Assembly (NCBI RefSeq): GCF_026151165.2
Contig: NZ_CP117849.1
Location: 1,426,001-1,490,000 of the forward strand
Reading direction: 5' to 3'
Source: Cryobacterium sp. SO2
GTDB taxonomy: Bacteria > Actinomycetota > Actinomycetes > Actinomycetales > Microbacteriaceae
Length of the DNA stretch: 64,000 nt
A model generated the notes under the pieces. It saw only the letters and a list, made by a program, of their open reading frames with translations. It had not been told where the DNA came from and did not search any database. This document shows, piece by piece, positions 11,398-19,813 of the stretch; the stretch's first letter is position 1; every line of letters begins with the position of its first letter. The translations under genes were made by a program, and so were the position numbers.

Positions 11398-13089
11398 GTG
11401 GTGAACAATATAAACGCGGACAAATCAGACGACATTACGAAGCACATTTTTGTGACCGGTGGTGTCGTTTCTTCATTGGGTAAAGGCCTGACGGCGGCAA
11501 GCCTCGGCAACCTGCTCACTGCTCGCGGACTGCGCGTTGTGATGCAGAAGCTCGACCCCTACCTCAACGTCGATCCCGGAACGATGAACCCGTTCCAGCA
11601 CGGCGAAGTCTTCGTCACCGACGACGGCTCCGAGACCGACCTCGACATCGGCCACTACGAGCGCTTCCTCGACATCAACCTCACCCAGGCGGCGAACGTC
11701 ACCACCGGTCAGGTCTACTCGCAGGTGATCGCCCGCGAACGCCGCGGAGAATACCTGGGCGACACCGTGCAGGTCATCCCGCACATCACCGACGAGATCA
11801 AGCGACGGATGCGCCTGCAGGCCAGCGATGAGCCGCGCCCCGACGTGATCATCACCGAGGTCGGCGGCACCGTCGGCGACATCGAGTCGCAGCCGTTCAT
11901 CGAGGCCGCCCGCCAGGTGCGCCACGAACTCGGCCGCAAGAACGTCTTCTTCGTGCACGTGTCCCTGGTGCCGTTCATGAACGCCTCCGGTGAGCAGAAG
12001 ACCAAGCCCACCCAGCACTCCGTCGCGGCGCTCCGCTCGCTTGGCATTCAGCCGGATGCGCTCGTGCTGCGCAGCGACCGGCCCGTCTCCGAGTCGAACA
12101 AGCGCAAGATCGCGCTCATGTGCGACGTGGACGAAGACGCCGTCGTGAACTGCAAAGACGTGCCCAGCATCTACGAGATCCCCGCCGTGCTGCACGAGCA
12201 GGGCCTGGACAAGTACATCACCGACGCCCTGAACCTGCCGGTGAAGGACGTGGACTGGACCGCCTGGCAGCGGGTGCTCGACGCCGTGCGCGAACCCAAG
12301 CATGAGGTCACCATCGGCCTGGTCGGCAAGTACATCGACCTGCCCGACGCCTACCTCTCGGTGACCGAGGCGCTGCGCGCCGGCGGTTTCGCGCAGCAGA
12401 CCAAGGTGAAGATCGAGTGGATCGCCTCCGACACCTGCGAGACGCCCGAAGGCGCCGCCGCGATGCTCAGCGAGCTCGACGGCATCTGCGTGCCCGGCGG
12501 CTTCGGCGTGCGCGGCATCGAGGGCAAGCTCGGCGCCCTCAAGTTCGCCCGCGAGAACGCCATCCCCGTGCTGGGCCTGTGCCTCGGCCTGCAGTGCATG
12601 GTCATCGAATACGCCCGCAACAAGGCCGGTCTCGAGGGCGCCTCGTCCAGCGAGTTCGACCCGGAGACCGAGTTCCCGGTGATCGCGACCATGGAAGAGC
12701 AGGTCGAGATCATCGCCGGCGGCGACCTGGGCGGCACCATGCGCCTGGGCCTGTACCCGGCGGACCTCGCTTCCGGTTCGATCGTGGAGGAGCTCTACGG
12801 CGCTCCCGTCGCATCCGAGCGTCACCGTCACCGCTACGAGGTGAACAACAACTACCGCGCCCAGATCGCCGAGGCCGGCCTGTGGTTCTCTGGCACCTCG
12901 CCCGACGGCCACCTGGTGGAGTACGTGGAGCTGCCCCGCACCGAGCACCCGTTCTACGTGGGCACCCAGGCGCACCCCGAGCTGCGCTCCCGCCCGAGCC
13001 ACGCGCACCCGCTGTTCCGTGGCCTGATCGGCGCCGCCTTGGACCGTCAGCAGGCCAGCCGCCTGTTCGAGGTGAAGGAAGATGCCTGA
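11398..13089 (+). CDS. pyrG: CTP synthase
   Basis: Makes CTP from UTP with glutamine as nitrogen donor; about 563 aa. The synthase domain opens with ITKHIFVTGGVVSSLGKG (P-loop) and includes LDPYLNVDPGTMNPFQHGE. The C-terminal class I glutaminase domain carries the nucleophile in LGLCLGLQCMV and the His/Glu pair in GTQAHPEL. The GTG at 11398 was chosen; GTG at 11401 and a GTG at 11380 overlapping recN are also possible. The stop overlaps the next gene by 8 bases. Confidence 0.95.
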   Translation: MVNNINADKSDDITKHIFVTGGVVSSLGKGLTAASLGNLLTARGLRVVMQKLDPYLNVDPGTMNPFQHGEVFVTDDGSETDLDIGHYERFLDINLTQAANVTTGQVYSQVIARERRGEYLGDTVQVIPHITDEIKRRMRLQASDEPRPDVIITEVGGTVGDIESQPFIEAARQVRHELGRKNVFFVHVSLVPFMNASGEQKTKPTQHSVAALRSLGIQPDALVLRSDRPVSESNKRKIALMCDVDEDAVVNCKDVPSIYEIPAVLHEQGLDKYITDALNLPVKDVDWTAWQRVLDAVREPKHEVTIGLVGKYIDLPDAYLSVTEALRAGGFAQQTKVKIEWIASDTCETPEGAAAMLSELDGICVPGGFGVRGIEGKLGALKFARENAIPVLGLCLGLQCMVIEYARNKAGLEGASSSEFDPETEFPVIATMEEQVEIIAGGDLGGTMRLGLYPADLASGSIVEELYGAPVASERHRHRYEVNNNYRAQIAEAGLWFSGTSPDGHLVEYVELPRTEHPFYVGTQAHPELRSRPSHAHPLFRGLIGAALDRQQASRLFEVKEDA

Positions 13090-13756
13090 GTCCCTGTCTG
13101 ACCGCGCCGCGGCCGACGCGTTGCTTCCCCGCATCGAGGATGAGCCGGCTCCCACCGCGGTGACCACGAGCACGGTGCAGTTCGAGGGCCACGTCTGGAA
13201 CATCCGTCAGGATGCGTTCGACTACAACGGCGCGGAGATTGTGCGCGAGTACGTCGACCACCCCGGCGCGGTCGCGATCCTCGCGCTCGACGACCAGGAC
13301 CGGGTGCTGCTGATTCAGCAGTACCGGCACCCGGTGCGGATGCGCGAATGGGAACTGCCCGCCGGGCTGCTCGACATCGACGGCGAACACGCCCTCGTCG
13401 GCGCGCAGCGTGAGCTGGCCGAGGAGACCGACGTCGTCGCATCCGAGTGGAATGTGCTCACCGAGTTCTACACCTCCCCGGGCGGCAGCAACGAGGTTAT
13501 CCGCATCTACCTGGCCCGCGGGCTGTCGCCGGCCCCCGAGGCCTTCGACCGCACCGACGAGGAAGCCGACATGGTCACCCGCTGGGTGTCCCTGGACGAC
13601 GCCGTCGACGCCGCGCTCGCCCGCCGGGTGCAGAACCCGTCGCTCGTGCTCGGCGTGCTCGCCGCCGCCGCCTCCCGCGCACGCGGCTGGTCGTCGCTGG
13701 CGCCGGCCGACCTGCCCTGGCCGCGGCATCCGTCGAACTGGGACCACACGGTGTGA
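13082..13756 (+). CDS. NUDIX hydrolase (ADP-ribose pyrophosphatase-like)
   Basis: 224 aa, ATG inside the end of pyrG. The NUDIX box is visible: GLLDIDGEHALVGAQRELAEE about residues 100-120, with the REXXEE core in RELAEE. The fold around it (GHVWNIRQDAF, VLLIQQYRHPVR, EFYTSPGGSNE) fits ADP-sugar pyrophosphatases, matching the Rv1700 slot. It likely cleaves ADP-ribose to AMP and ribose phosphate. The GTGA overlap with xerD indicates coupling. Confidence 0.9.
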   Translation: MPESLSDRAAADALLPRIEDEPAPTAVTTSTVQFEGHVWNIRQDAFDYNGAEIVREYVDHPGAVAILALDDQDRVLLIQQYRHPVRMREWELPAGLLDIDGEHALVGAQRELAEETDVVASEWNVLTEFYTSPGGSNEVIRIYLARGLSPAPEAFDRTDEEADMVTRWVSLDDAVDAALARRVQNPSLVLGVLAAAASRARGWSSLAPADLPWPRHPSNWDHTV

Positions 13757-14670
13757 CCGGCCCCGTGTTCGTCGAGGAGGCCGTGCACTCGTATCTGCGG
13801 CACGTCTCGATTGAACGCGGGCTCTCGGCCAACACGGTCGCCGCGTACCGGCGCGACCTGGTCATCTACGCCGGCTGGCTCACGGATGCCGGTGTCACCG
13901 ACCTGCGCGCGGTCACCTCGTCGCAGGTGAGCGGGTTCGTGCAGCACCTGAGCAGCCGGGTCGAGTCGCCGCTGACCGCGGCGTCGGTGGCGCGCGTGCT
14001 GTCCACCGTGCGCGGATTCCACCGGTTTCTGCTCGAGGAATCCCTCGTGGACGAAGACGTGGCGCACGAGACCAAACCGCCCAAGCTGGGCCTCAGGCTG
14101 CCCAAGGCCATCTCGATCGAGCAGGTGACCGCGCTGCTGGCCGCGACCGACGGCGAGGAGCTGCCGCAGCTGCGCGACAAGGCGCTGCTCGAGCTGCTCT
14201 ACGCCACCGGGGCGCGGGTGTCTGAGGTGGTGAACCTCAACGTGGACGACATGCTCGAGGAAGACGTGGTGCGCCTCACCGGCAAGGGCAACAAGCAGCG
14301 CATCGTTCCGGTGGGCAGCTTCGCCCGCGCCGCCGTGGACGCCTACCTGGTGCGGGCCCGGCCGGCGCTGTCGGCGCGCGGCAAGGCCACCCCGGCGCTG
14401 TTCCTCGGCGTGCGCGGGCACCGGGTGAGCCGGCAGAACGCGTGGTTGATCATCCGTGCCGCGGCCGAACGTGCCGAGCTGGGCATCGAGGTGTCGCCGC
14501 ACACGCTGCGGCACTCGTTTGCCACCCACCTGCTGTCCGGCGGCGCCGACGTGCGCGTGGTGCAGGAGCTGCTCGGCCACTCCTCGGTGGCCACCACCCA
14601 GATCTACACCCTCGTCACCATCGACACCCTCCGCGACATGTACACCACGGCGCACCCCCGAGCCCGCTGA
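13753..14670 (+). CDS. xerD: Site-specific tyrosine recombinase XerD
   Basis: Resolves chromosome dimers at dif together with XerC. 305 aa from a GTG that overlaps the NUDIX stop. An N-terminal SAM-like core-binding domain (SYLRHVSIERGLSANTV) is followed by the catalytic domain, with Arg in ATGARVSEV, Lys in TGKGNKQR, HTLRHSFATHLL and LGHSSVATTQIYTLV (Tyr nucleophile). The position between NUDIX and parA/scpAB is the standard actinobacterial xerD site, which argues against a mobile integrase. Confidence 0.93.
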   Translation: MTGPVFVEEAVHSYLRHVSIERGLSANTVAAYRRDLVIYAGWLTDAGVTDLRAVTSSQVSGFVQHLSSRVESPLTAASVARVLSTVRGFHRFLLEESLVDEDVAHETKPPKLGLRLPKAISIEQVTALLAATDGEELPQLRDKALLELLYATGARVSEVVNLNVDDMLEEDVVRLTGKGNKQRIVPVGSFARAAVDAYLVRARPALSARGKATPALFLGVRGHRVSRQNAWLIIRAAAERAELGIEVSPHTLRHSFATHLLSGGADVRVVQELLGHSSVATTQIYTLVTIDTLRDMYTTAHPRAR

Positions 14671-14709
14671 GCGGCGGCGATCGCTGGTCTGGGGGCGTCT
14701 CGGTCCCGG

Positions 14710-14885
14710 TGGTCGAGCTCGTCGAGACCCCGTGACGTGCGTGTGTGTCGTGCCCCGATCGCTGGTCGAGCTGGTCGAGACCTCGTGACGTGTCTCGGGA
14801 TCGGCTCACCGGGTCTCGACAAGCTCGACCAACGCACTGGGTGCGTTCCGCAGTCTGGCCCGCCGGGTCTCGACAAGCTCGACCA
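14710..14885. repeat. Cluster of four 20-bp palindromic repeats
   Basis: Copies of TGGTCGAGCTTGTCGAGACC or its complement at 14710-14729, 14763-14782, 14812-14831 and 14866-14885. The first two are in one orientation and the last two in the other. They fill the gap between xerD and the LtrA gene, and short direct repeats (GTGACGTG) lie between units. Confidence 0.85.
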
Positions 14886-14930
14886 GCGCAGGGGGTGCGG
14901 TCTGCGTGCCAGCTCCGCGACAATGGGGGA

Positions 14931-16166
14931 GTGACCCGCACCTCCCCGCCACAGCCCGCAGCGACGCCGGCCGGCCGCTTCGGCATCCGCCGTAACCTGC
15001 TGCGACCCGACGACGCCGAGGGTGCCGACCGCGTCACCTATGTTGAGCTGTTCTTCGACCTGATCTTCGTGTTCGCGCTCACCCAGCTGTCCCGGTACCT
15101 CTACGAGAACCAGTCCTGGGAGGGCGCGCTGGAGTCGGCGATGCTGGTGCTCGCGCTGTGGTGGCTGTGGGTGTACACGACCTGGGTGACCAACTGGCTC
15201 GACCCGGCCAAGCTGCCCGTGCGCGCGGTGGTGCTCGGTCTCGCGCTGGTGGGCTTCGTGGTGAGCGTGTCGATCTACGAGTCGTTCGGCGACCGCGGCA
15301 TCGTCTTCGCGCTGGCGTACACCGTGCTGCAGCTGGGCCGCACGGTCTTCATGCTGCTCGCCGTGGCCCGGCACGACGCCGAGTTGCGGCGCACCTTCGT
15401 GCGCATCCTCGTTTGGCTGGCGCTCTCGAGCGTGTTCTGGATCGTCGGCGCATTGCTGCCGCTGCAATACCGGCTGCCGCTCTGGTTGATCGCGCTGGCC
15501 ATCGAATACCTCTCCGCCGGGGTGGGTTTTCGGGTGCCGGGACTCGGCGCCGCCGGGATCGACCGCTGGGACCTCTCCGGCCCGCACATCGCCGAGCGCA
15601 GCGCCCTGTTCGTGATCATCGCCCTGGGCGAATCGCTGCTCGTGACCGGGTTCGCGTTCGTCGACAAGGAGTCGTCGGCGGAGAGCATCCTGGGCATGCT
15701 GCTCGCGTTCGGCGCGAGCGTGGCCATGTGGTGGCTCTACTTCGACCACAGCGAACGCGCCGGCGCGAAGGCGATCAGTGCGGCCGCGGAGCCGGGACGG
15801 ATCGCCCGGCTGGCGTACACCTACGTGCACGCGGTGATCATCGCCGGCATCGTGCTCACCTCCGTGGCCGACAAGGAGGTGCTCTCGCATCCGCACGCCC
15901 AGATGACCCTGTCGACCGCGGTAGTGCTGGTGGGCGGCCCGCTGCTCTACGTGCTCGGGATGCTGCTGTTCCGGCTGGTGGTGGCGCGGGAGTTGCTCGT
16001 GTCGTACCTCGTGGGCGTTGGGGCGCTGCTGGTCGCGTTCGCGGCCGCGTTTGTGCTCACGCCGCTGCAGCTGGGCGCGGTGACCACGGTGGTGCTGATG
16101 ATCGTGGCCGGCTGGGAGACCGTGGTGCGGGTGCGCGCCGGCACCGACGACAAGAAGGCCGGCTGA
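14931..16166 (+). CDS. Low temperature requirement protein A (LtrA) family membrane protein
   Basis: 411 aa from GTG 14931; the upstream part of the open frame is repeat DNA. The family hallmark YVELFFDLIFVFAL occurs near residue 35, followed by about ten hydrophobic helices, with the conserved HIAERSALFVIIALGES and MWWLYFDHSERAG segments. LtrA was first linked to growth of Listeria at low temperature; its biochemical activity is unknown. Two further members lie in this window: a full one at 54376 and a relic near 42180. Confidence 0.88.
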   Translation: MTRTSPPQPAATPAGRFGIRRNLLRPDDAEGADRVTYVELFFDLIFVFALTQLSRYLYENQSWEGALESAMLVLALWWLWVYTTWVTNWLDPAKLPVRAVVLGLALVGFVVSVSIYESFGDRGIVFALAYTVLQLGRTVFMLLAVARHDAELRRTFVRILVWLALSSVFWIVGALLPLQYRLPLWLIALAIEYLSAGVGFRVPGLGAAGIDRWDLSGPHIAERSALFVIIALGESLLVTGFAFVDKESSAESILGMLLAFGASVAMWWLYFDHSERAGAKAISAAAEPGRIARLAYTYVHAVIIAGIVLTSVADKEVLSHPHAQMTLSTAVVLVGGPLLYVLGMLLFRLVVARELLVSYLVGVGALLVAFAAAFVLTPLQLGAVTTVVLMIVAGWETVVRVRAGTDDKKAG

Positions 16167-16234
16167 CCGCTGCTGCCGCTCGCGCTCGCGCCCGCGCCCG
16201 GGCCGCGCCGCACCAATCCGCGCGCATCGGCCGC

Positions 16235-16300
16235 AACTGTTGCCGAAGCGGACAAATGGTCCCGGCACACCGGGTGCAATTGTCCGCATTGGGAACAGTT
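16235..16300. repeat. 66-bp imperfect palindrome upstream of parA
   Basis: Arms of 31 bases run from AACTGTT to CCCGG and back from CCGGG to AACAGTT, around a CACA centre. The block GCGGACAA/TTGTCCGC is perfect, and six arm positions mismatch. No T run follows, so it is not an ordinary terminator. It lies between the LtrA gene and parA. Confidence 0.8.
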
Positions 16301-16394
16301 GGGCACGGGGGAGGGTCGAAGCGGCGGGCGCGGATGGCGCGGGGCAGGTGACGGCACACCGGGGGGCTTGGCGGGGGCGGGCTTGTCTGCTCGG

Positions 16395-16400
16395 TACAAT
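16395..16400 (+). promoter_or_regulatory. Possible -10 box upstream of parA
   Basis: TACAAT, a good -10 match 39 bases before the parA start codon. A convincing -35 at the right spacing was not found, so this is tentative. Confidence 0.3.
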
Positions 16401-16438
16401 CGACCAAGTGAACTGCATGACGGATCGAGGACAGCCCA

Positions 16439-17326
16439 GTGGCGCGTAAGACGGATAGCCGGACGCAGCTTCCCGGACTCGAGGAACTCCCCACCGGCGC
16501 AACCGGACGGCCGGTGCAGGTGTTCGACGAACCCGCCCCGCTGAAGGCGCACGGCCCCGCACGCATCATCTCGCTGTGCAACCAGAAGGGCGGCGTCGGC
16601 AAGACGACGACCACCATCAACCTGGGTGCCGCGCTGGCCGGCTACGGCCGCCGCGTGCTCGCCATCGACTTCGACCCGCAGGGCGCCCTGTCGGCCGGCC
16701 TGGGCGTGCCCACGCACGACGTCACCACCATCTACGACCTGCTCCTCAGCGGCTCCAAGGACCCCAAGGAAGCCATTCAGCAGACCTCGGTGGAGGGCCT
16801 GGACATCATCCCGGCCAACATTGACCTCTCCGCCGCGGAGGTGCACCTCGTCAACGAGGTCGCCCGTGAGCAGATCCTGGCCCGGGTGCTGCGCAAGGTC
16901 TCCAACGACTACGACGTGATCCTCATCGACTGCCAGCCGTCGCTGGGCATCCTCACCGTGAACGCGCTCACCGCCAGCCACGGCGTGCTCATCCCGCTGG
17001 AGTGCGAGTTCTTCGCCCTGCGCGGCGTGGCCCTTCTCATCGAAACCATCGACAAGGTGCGCGACCGGCTCAACCCGGCCATCGAACTCGACGGCATCCT
17101 GGCCACCATGTACGACTCCCGCACGCTGCACTCGCGCGAGGTGCTCGAGCGGGTTGTCGACGCGTTCGGCGACCGGGTGCTCGACACCGTCATCGGCCGC
17201 ACCGTCAAATTCCCGGATGCCAGTGTCGCGGGGGTGCCGATTACCGAGTTCGCTCCGGAGCACGCCGCCGCCAAGGCCTACAAGCAGGCGGCGCGGGAAC
17301 TGATCCAGCGTGGCGCGGTCGCCTAA
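16439..17326 (+). CDS. parA: ParA/Soj family chromosome-partitioning ATPase
   Basis: 295 aa. The deviant Walker A KGGVGKTTTTINL is near residue 50, with FDPQGALSAGLGV and DVILIDCQPSLGILT after it. A 40-residue basic leader precedes the ATPase domain. No parB is adjacent; in actinobacteria this is the second parA-like gene that sits directly before scpA-scpB (Rv1708 slot), apart from the parAB pair near the origin. Its stop lies inside the scpA start region (17-base overlap), so ParA, ScpA and ScpB are probably made together. Confidence 0.9.
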   Translation: MARKTDSRTQLPGLEELPTGATGRPVQVFDEPAPLKAHGPARIISLCNQKGGVGKTTTTINLGAALAGYGRRVLAIDFDPQGALSAGLGVPTHDVTTIYDLLLSGSKDPKEAIQQTSVEGLDIIPANIDLSAAEVHLVNEVAREQILARVLRKVSNDYDVILIDCQPSLGILTVNALTASHGVLIPLECEFFALRGVALLIETIDKVRDRLNPAIELDGILATMYDSRTLHSREVLERVVDAFGDRVLDTVIGRTVKFPDASVAGVPITEFAPEHAAAKAYKQAARELIQRGAVA

Positions 17327-18200
17327 GCGGCCCACGGCCGCTCCGGCCCGCGTCGCGGCGACCACCGCGACGGCCAGCGCCGGCACGACCGGATCCGGCG
17401 CGAATGGCCCCACGGCCGCACCCGGCTTCTCGGTGGCGCTGCAGAACTTCGAGGGCCCGTTCGACCTGCTGCTCTCGCTGATCGGCAAGCACGAACTCGA
17501 CATCACCGAGATCTCGCTCAGCCGGGTCACCGACGAGTTCATCTCCTACCTGCGCGGCCTCGACGCCGCGGAGGAGCTCGACCAGGCCACCGAGTTCCTC
17601 GTGGTGGCCGCCACCCTGCTCGACCTCAAGCTGGTGGGCCTGCTCCCGCAGGGCGAGCTAGTGGATGCCGAGGACGTGGCGCTGCTTGAGGCCCGCGACC
17701 TGCTCTTCGCCCGGCTGCTGCAGTACCGGGCGTTCAAGACCGCGTCGGCGTGGTTTCTCGAGCACCTCGAACACGAGGCCACCCGGCACGTGCGCTCGGT
17801 GCGGCTCGAGGAGAAGTACCGCACCACGACGCCCGAGCTGGTCTGGACACTGTCGCTGGGGGACTTCGGCGCTCTGGCCGCGCTGGCGCTCACGCCGCGG
17901 GAGCTGCCGACCGTGGGGCTGGAGCATCTGCACGCGCCGCTGGTGAGCATCCGCGAGCAGGCCGCCATCGTGGTGGCGATGCTGCGCGCCAACCAGAGCC
18001 TCACCTTTCGGGAGCTGATCGTGGACTGTGCGGCGAAGGGCCTCGTGATCGCCCGTTTTCTTGCCGTGCTGGAGCTGTACCGGCATGGCGCCCTCACCTT
18101 CGACCAGATGGAGCCCCTGGGCGAGCTGAGCTTGCACTGGGACGCCGACGGCTGGACTGATGACAACCTTGCGAACCTCGGAGCCGACTATGACGCTTGA
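17310..18200 (+). CDS. scpA: Segregation and condensation protein A
   Basis: Kleisin subunit that bridges the SMC heads; 296 aa. The diagnostic N-terminal segment FEGPFDLLLSLIGKHELDITEISL lies at about 50-75, after an Ala/Thr-rich leader. LDLKLVGLLPQ follows, and a winged-helix end includes IVDCAAKGLVIARFLAVLELYRHGA. GTG start overlaps parA by 17 bases; the end overlaps scpB by 11 bases. Confidence 0.93.
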   Translation: MARSPKRPTAAPARVAATTATASAGTTGSGANGPTAAPGFSVALQNFEGPFDLLLSLIGKHELDITEISLSRVTDEFISYLRGLDAAEELDQATEFLVVAATLLDLKLVGLLPQGELVDAEDVALLEARDLLFARLLQYRAFKTASAWFLEHLEHEATRHVRSVRLEEKYRTTTPELVWTLSLGDFGALAALALTPRELPTVGLEHLHAPLVSIREQAAIVVAMLRANQSLTFRELIVDCAAKGLVIARFLAVLELYRHGALTFDQMEPLGELSLHWDADGWTDDNLANLGADYDA

Positions 18201-18945
18201 TGCCAGCACTGCCGCGGTCGAAACAGAGGCTCACGGGGTCTCGACAAGCTCGACCAGCGAAGAAGGCTCGACCGGCGAGACGGGCGCGACCGATCGTGGG
18301 TCGAGCTTGTCGAGACCTGGTGACGGGGTCTCGACAAGCTCGACCAGCGAAGTGGGCTCGACCAGCGATGGGGGAGCGACCAGCGGCGGGGGAGCGGTCG
18401 CGATTGAGCGGCGGCTCGAAGCGATCTTGATGGTGGCTGATGAGCCGCAGAGCCTGGTGCACCTGGCCACCGCGGTCGCGCATCCGCTGGTGGAGGTGCG
18501 CGAGGCCATCCTGCGGCTCGTCGCCGACTTCGACGGCGTCGACGGCACCGTGCGCCGCGGCTTCGAACTGCGCGAGGTGGCCGGCGGCTGGCGCATCTAC
18601 GTGCGCGCCGAACACGACCCGGTCGTGGCCGACTTCGTGCTCACCCAGAACCCCAGCCGGCTCTCGCAAGCCGCCCTGGAGACCCTCGCGGTGATCGCTT
18701 ACAAGCAACCGATCAGCCGCGGCGCGGTAGCCTCGATCAGGGCCGTTAACGTCGACTCGGTGGTGCGCACCCTTCTGGGGCGCGGATTGATCACCGAGGC
18801 ATTCACCGATAGCGAGACCGGCGCGATCAATTACGCCACCACCGACCTGCTGCTCGTGCAGCTGGGAATCAACTCGCTCGACGAGTTGCCACTAATTTCG
18901 CCGTTGCTCGCCGACGGTGCGAACGGATTCGAGGATCTACCATGA
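18190..18945 (+). CDS. scpB: Segregation and condensation protein B with repeat-derived N-terminus
   Basis: 251 aa from ATG 18190, with GGAG six bases upstream. The conserved ScpB body begins at IERRLEAILMVADEP near residue 75 and includes LSQAALETLAVIAYKQPISR and VRTLLGRGLI. The preceding 60 residues (VSTSSTSEEGS, LSRPGDGVSTSSTSEV) are translated copies of the 20-bp palindromic repeat: two direct at 18237 and 18327, one inverted at 18298. The repeats kept the frame open, so the gene should still work with a longer disordered leader. ATGA overlap with rluB. Confidence 0.92.
   Translation: MTLDASTAAVETEAHGVSTSSTSEEGSTGETGATDRGSSLSRPGDGVSTSSTSEVGSTSDGGATSGGGAVAIERRLEAILMVADEPQSLVHLATAVAHPLVEVREAILRLVADFDGVDGTVRRGFELREVAGGWRIYVRAEHDPVVADFVLTQNPSRLSQAALETLAVIAYKQPISRGAVASIRAVNVDSVVRTLLGRGLITEAFTDSETGAINYATTDLLLVQLGINSLDELPLISPLLADGANGFEDLP
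18237..18346. repeat. Three 20-bp palindromic repeats inside scpB
   Basis: GGTCTCGACAAGCTCGACCA at 18237-18256 and 18327-18346, and the reverse form GGGTCGAGCTTGTCGAGACC at 18298-18317. All three are within the scpB reading frame and are translated. Confidence 0.9.
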
Positions 18946-19760
18946 CCGACCACAACGATGGCTACATCGACACCAGCAGCACCAACCCAGACTTCGCCAC
19001 TAACCCCGAGGCCGCCGCCGACGGCATCCGCCTGCAGAAGGTGCTCTCCGCCGCCGGAGTCGCCTCCCGCCGGGTGAGCGAAGACATGATCAGCTCCGGC
19101 CGGGTGCGGGTCAACGGCAAGGTCGTCACCGAGCTCGGCCGCCGCGTGCACCCCGAGACTGACAAGATCGCCGTGGACAACATCGCCATTCAGCTGGACA
19201 CCAGCCGCCGCTACGTGATGCTGAACAAGCCCGTCGGCGTGGTCTCCTCCATGCAAGACGAAAGCGGCCGGCCCGACCTGCGCCAGTTCACCGAGGGGTA
19301 CGAGGAACGCCTGTTCAACGTGGGCCGCCTCGACGCCCAGACCAGCGGCCTGCTCATCCTCACCAACGACGGTGACCTCGCCCACGTGCTCGCGCACCCC
19401 TCCTTCGGCGTCGCCAAGACCTACATCGCCAAGGTGGAGGGCCGCGTCTCGGCGCAGACCATCGGCAAGCTGCAGAGCGGCATCGAGCTGGAGGACGGCC
19501 CCATCGCCGCCGACAAGGCCCGCATCCTCACCAGCCCTCCCGGCGACGGCTTCACCCTGGTGGAGCTCACCCTGCACTCCGGCCGCAACCGCATCGTGCG
19601 CCGGATGCTCGACGCCGTCGGCCACCCCGTCGTGGACCTGGTGCGCCGCCAATTCGGGCCGCTGCAGCTGGGCACCCTCCGGGCCGGCGCCGTGCGCGAC
19701 CTCACTAAAGTGGAACTCGGTCAGCTGCTCACGGTGTCCCGCGCCGAAGTTCAGAAGTAG
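18942..19760 (+). CDS. rluB: 23S rRNA pseudouridine synthase RluB-like
   Basis: 272 aa. An S4 domain (IRLQKVLSAAGVASRRVSEDMI, about 29-85) precedes the RsuA/RluB catalytic domain with active-site Asp in NVGRLDAQTSGLL. NRIVRRMLDAVGHPVVDLVR near the end is the RluB/RluE/RluF signature. The product would convert a 23S uridine (RluB: position 2605 in E. coli numbering) to pseudouridine. The ATG overlaps the scpB stop. Confidence 0.92.
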   Translation: MTDHNDGYIDTSSTNPDFATNPEAAADGIRLQKVLSAAGVASRRVSEDMISSGRVRVNGKVVTELGRRVHPETDKIAVDNIAIQLDTSRRYVMLNKPVGVVSSMQDESGRPDLRQFTEGYEERLFNVGRLDAQTSGLLILTNDGDLAHVLAHPSFGVAKTYIAKVEGRVSAQTIGKLQSGIELEDGPIAADKARILTSPPGDGFTLVELTLHSGRNRIVRRMLDAVGHPVVDLVRRQFGPLQLGTLRAGAVRDLTKVELGQLLTVSRAEVQK

Positions 19761-19813
19761 AGCCCCCGCAGCATCCGTTTCACCCTGTTAACCGCGCAAG
19801 TTTGGAGCCGAAC

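Noticed and set aside
13753..14670. XerD-like gene as a mobile-element integrase
   Set aside because: It lies in the conserved NUDIX-xerD-parA-scpAB order and is translationally coupled to its neighbour, as expected for the housekeeping recombinase.
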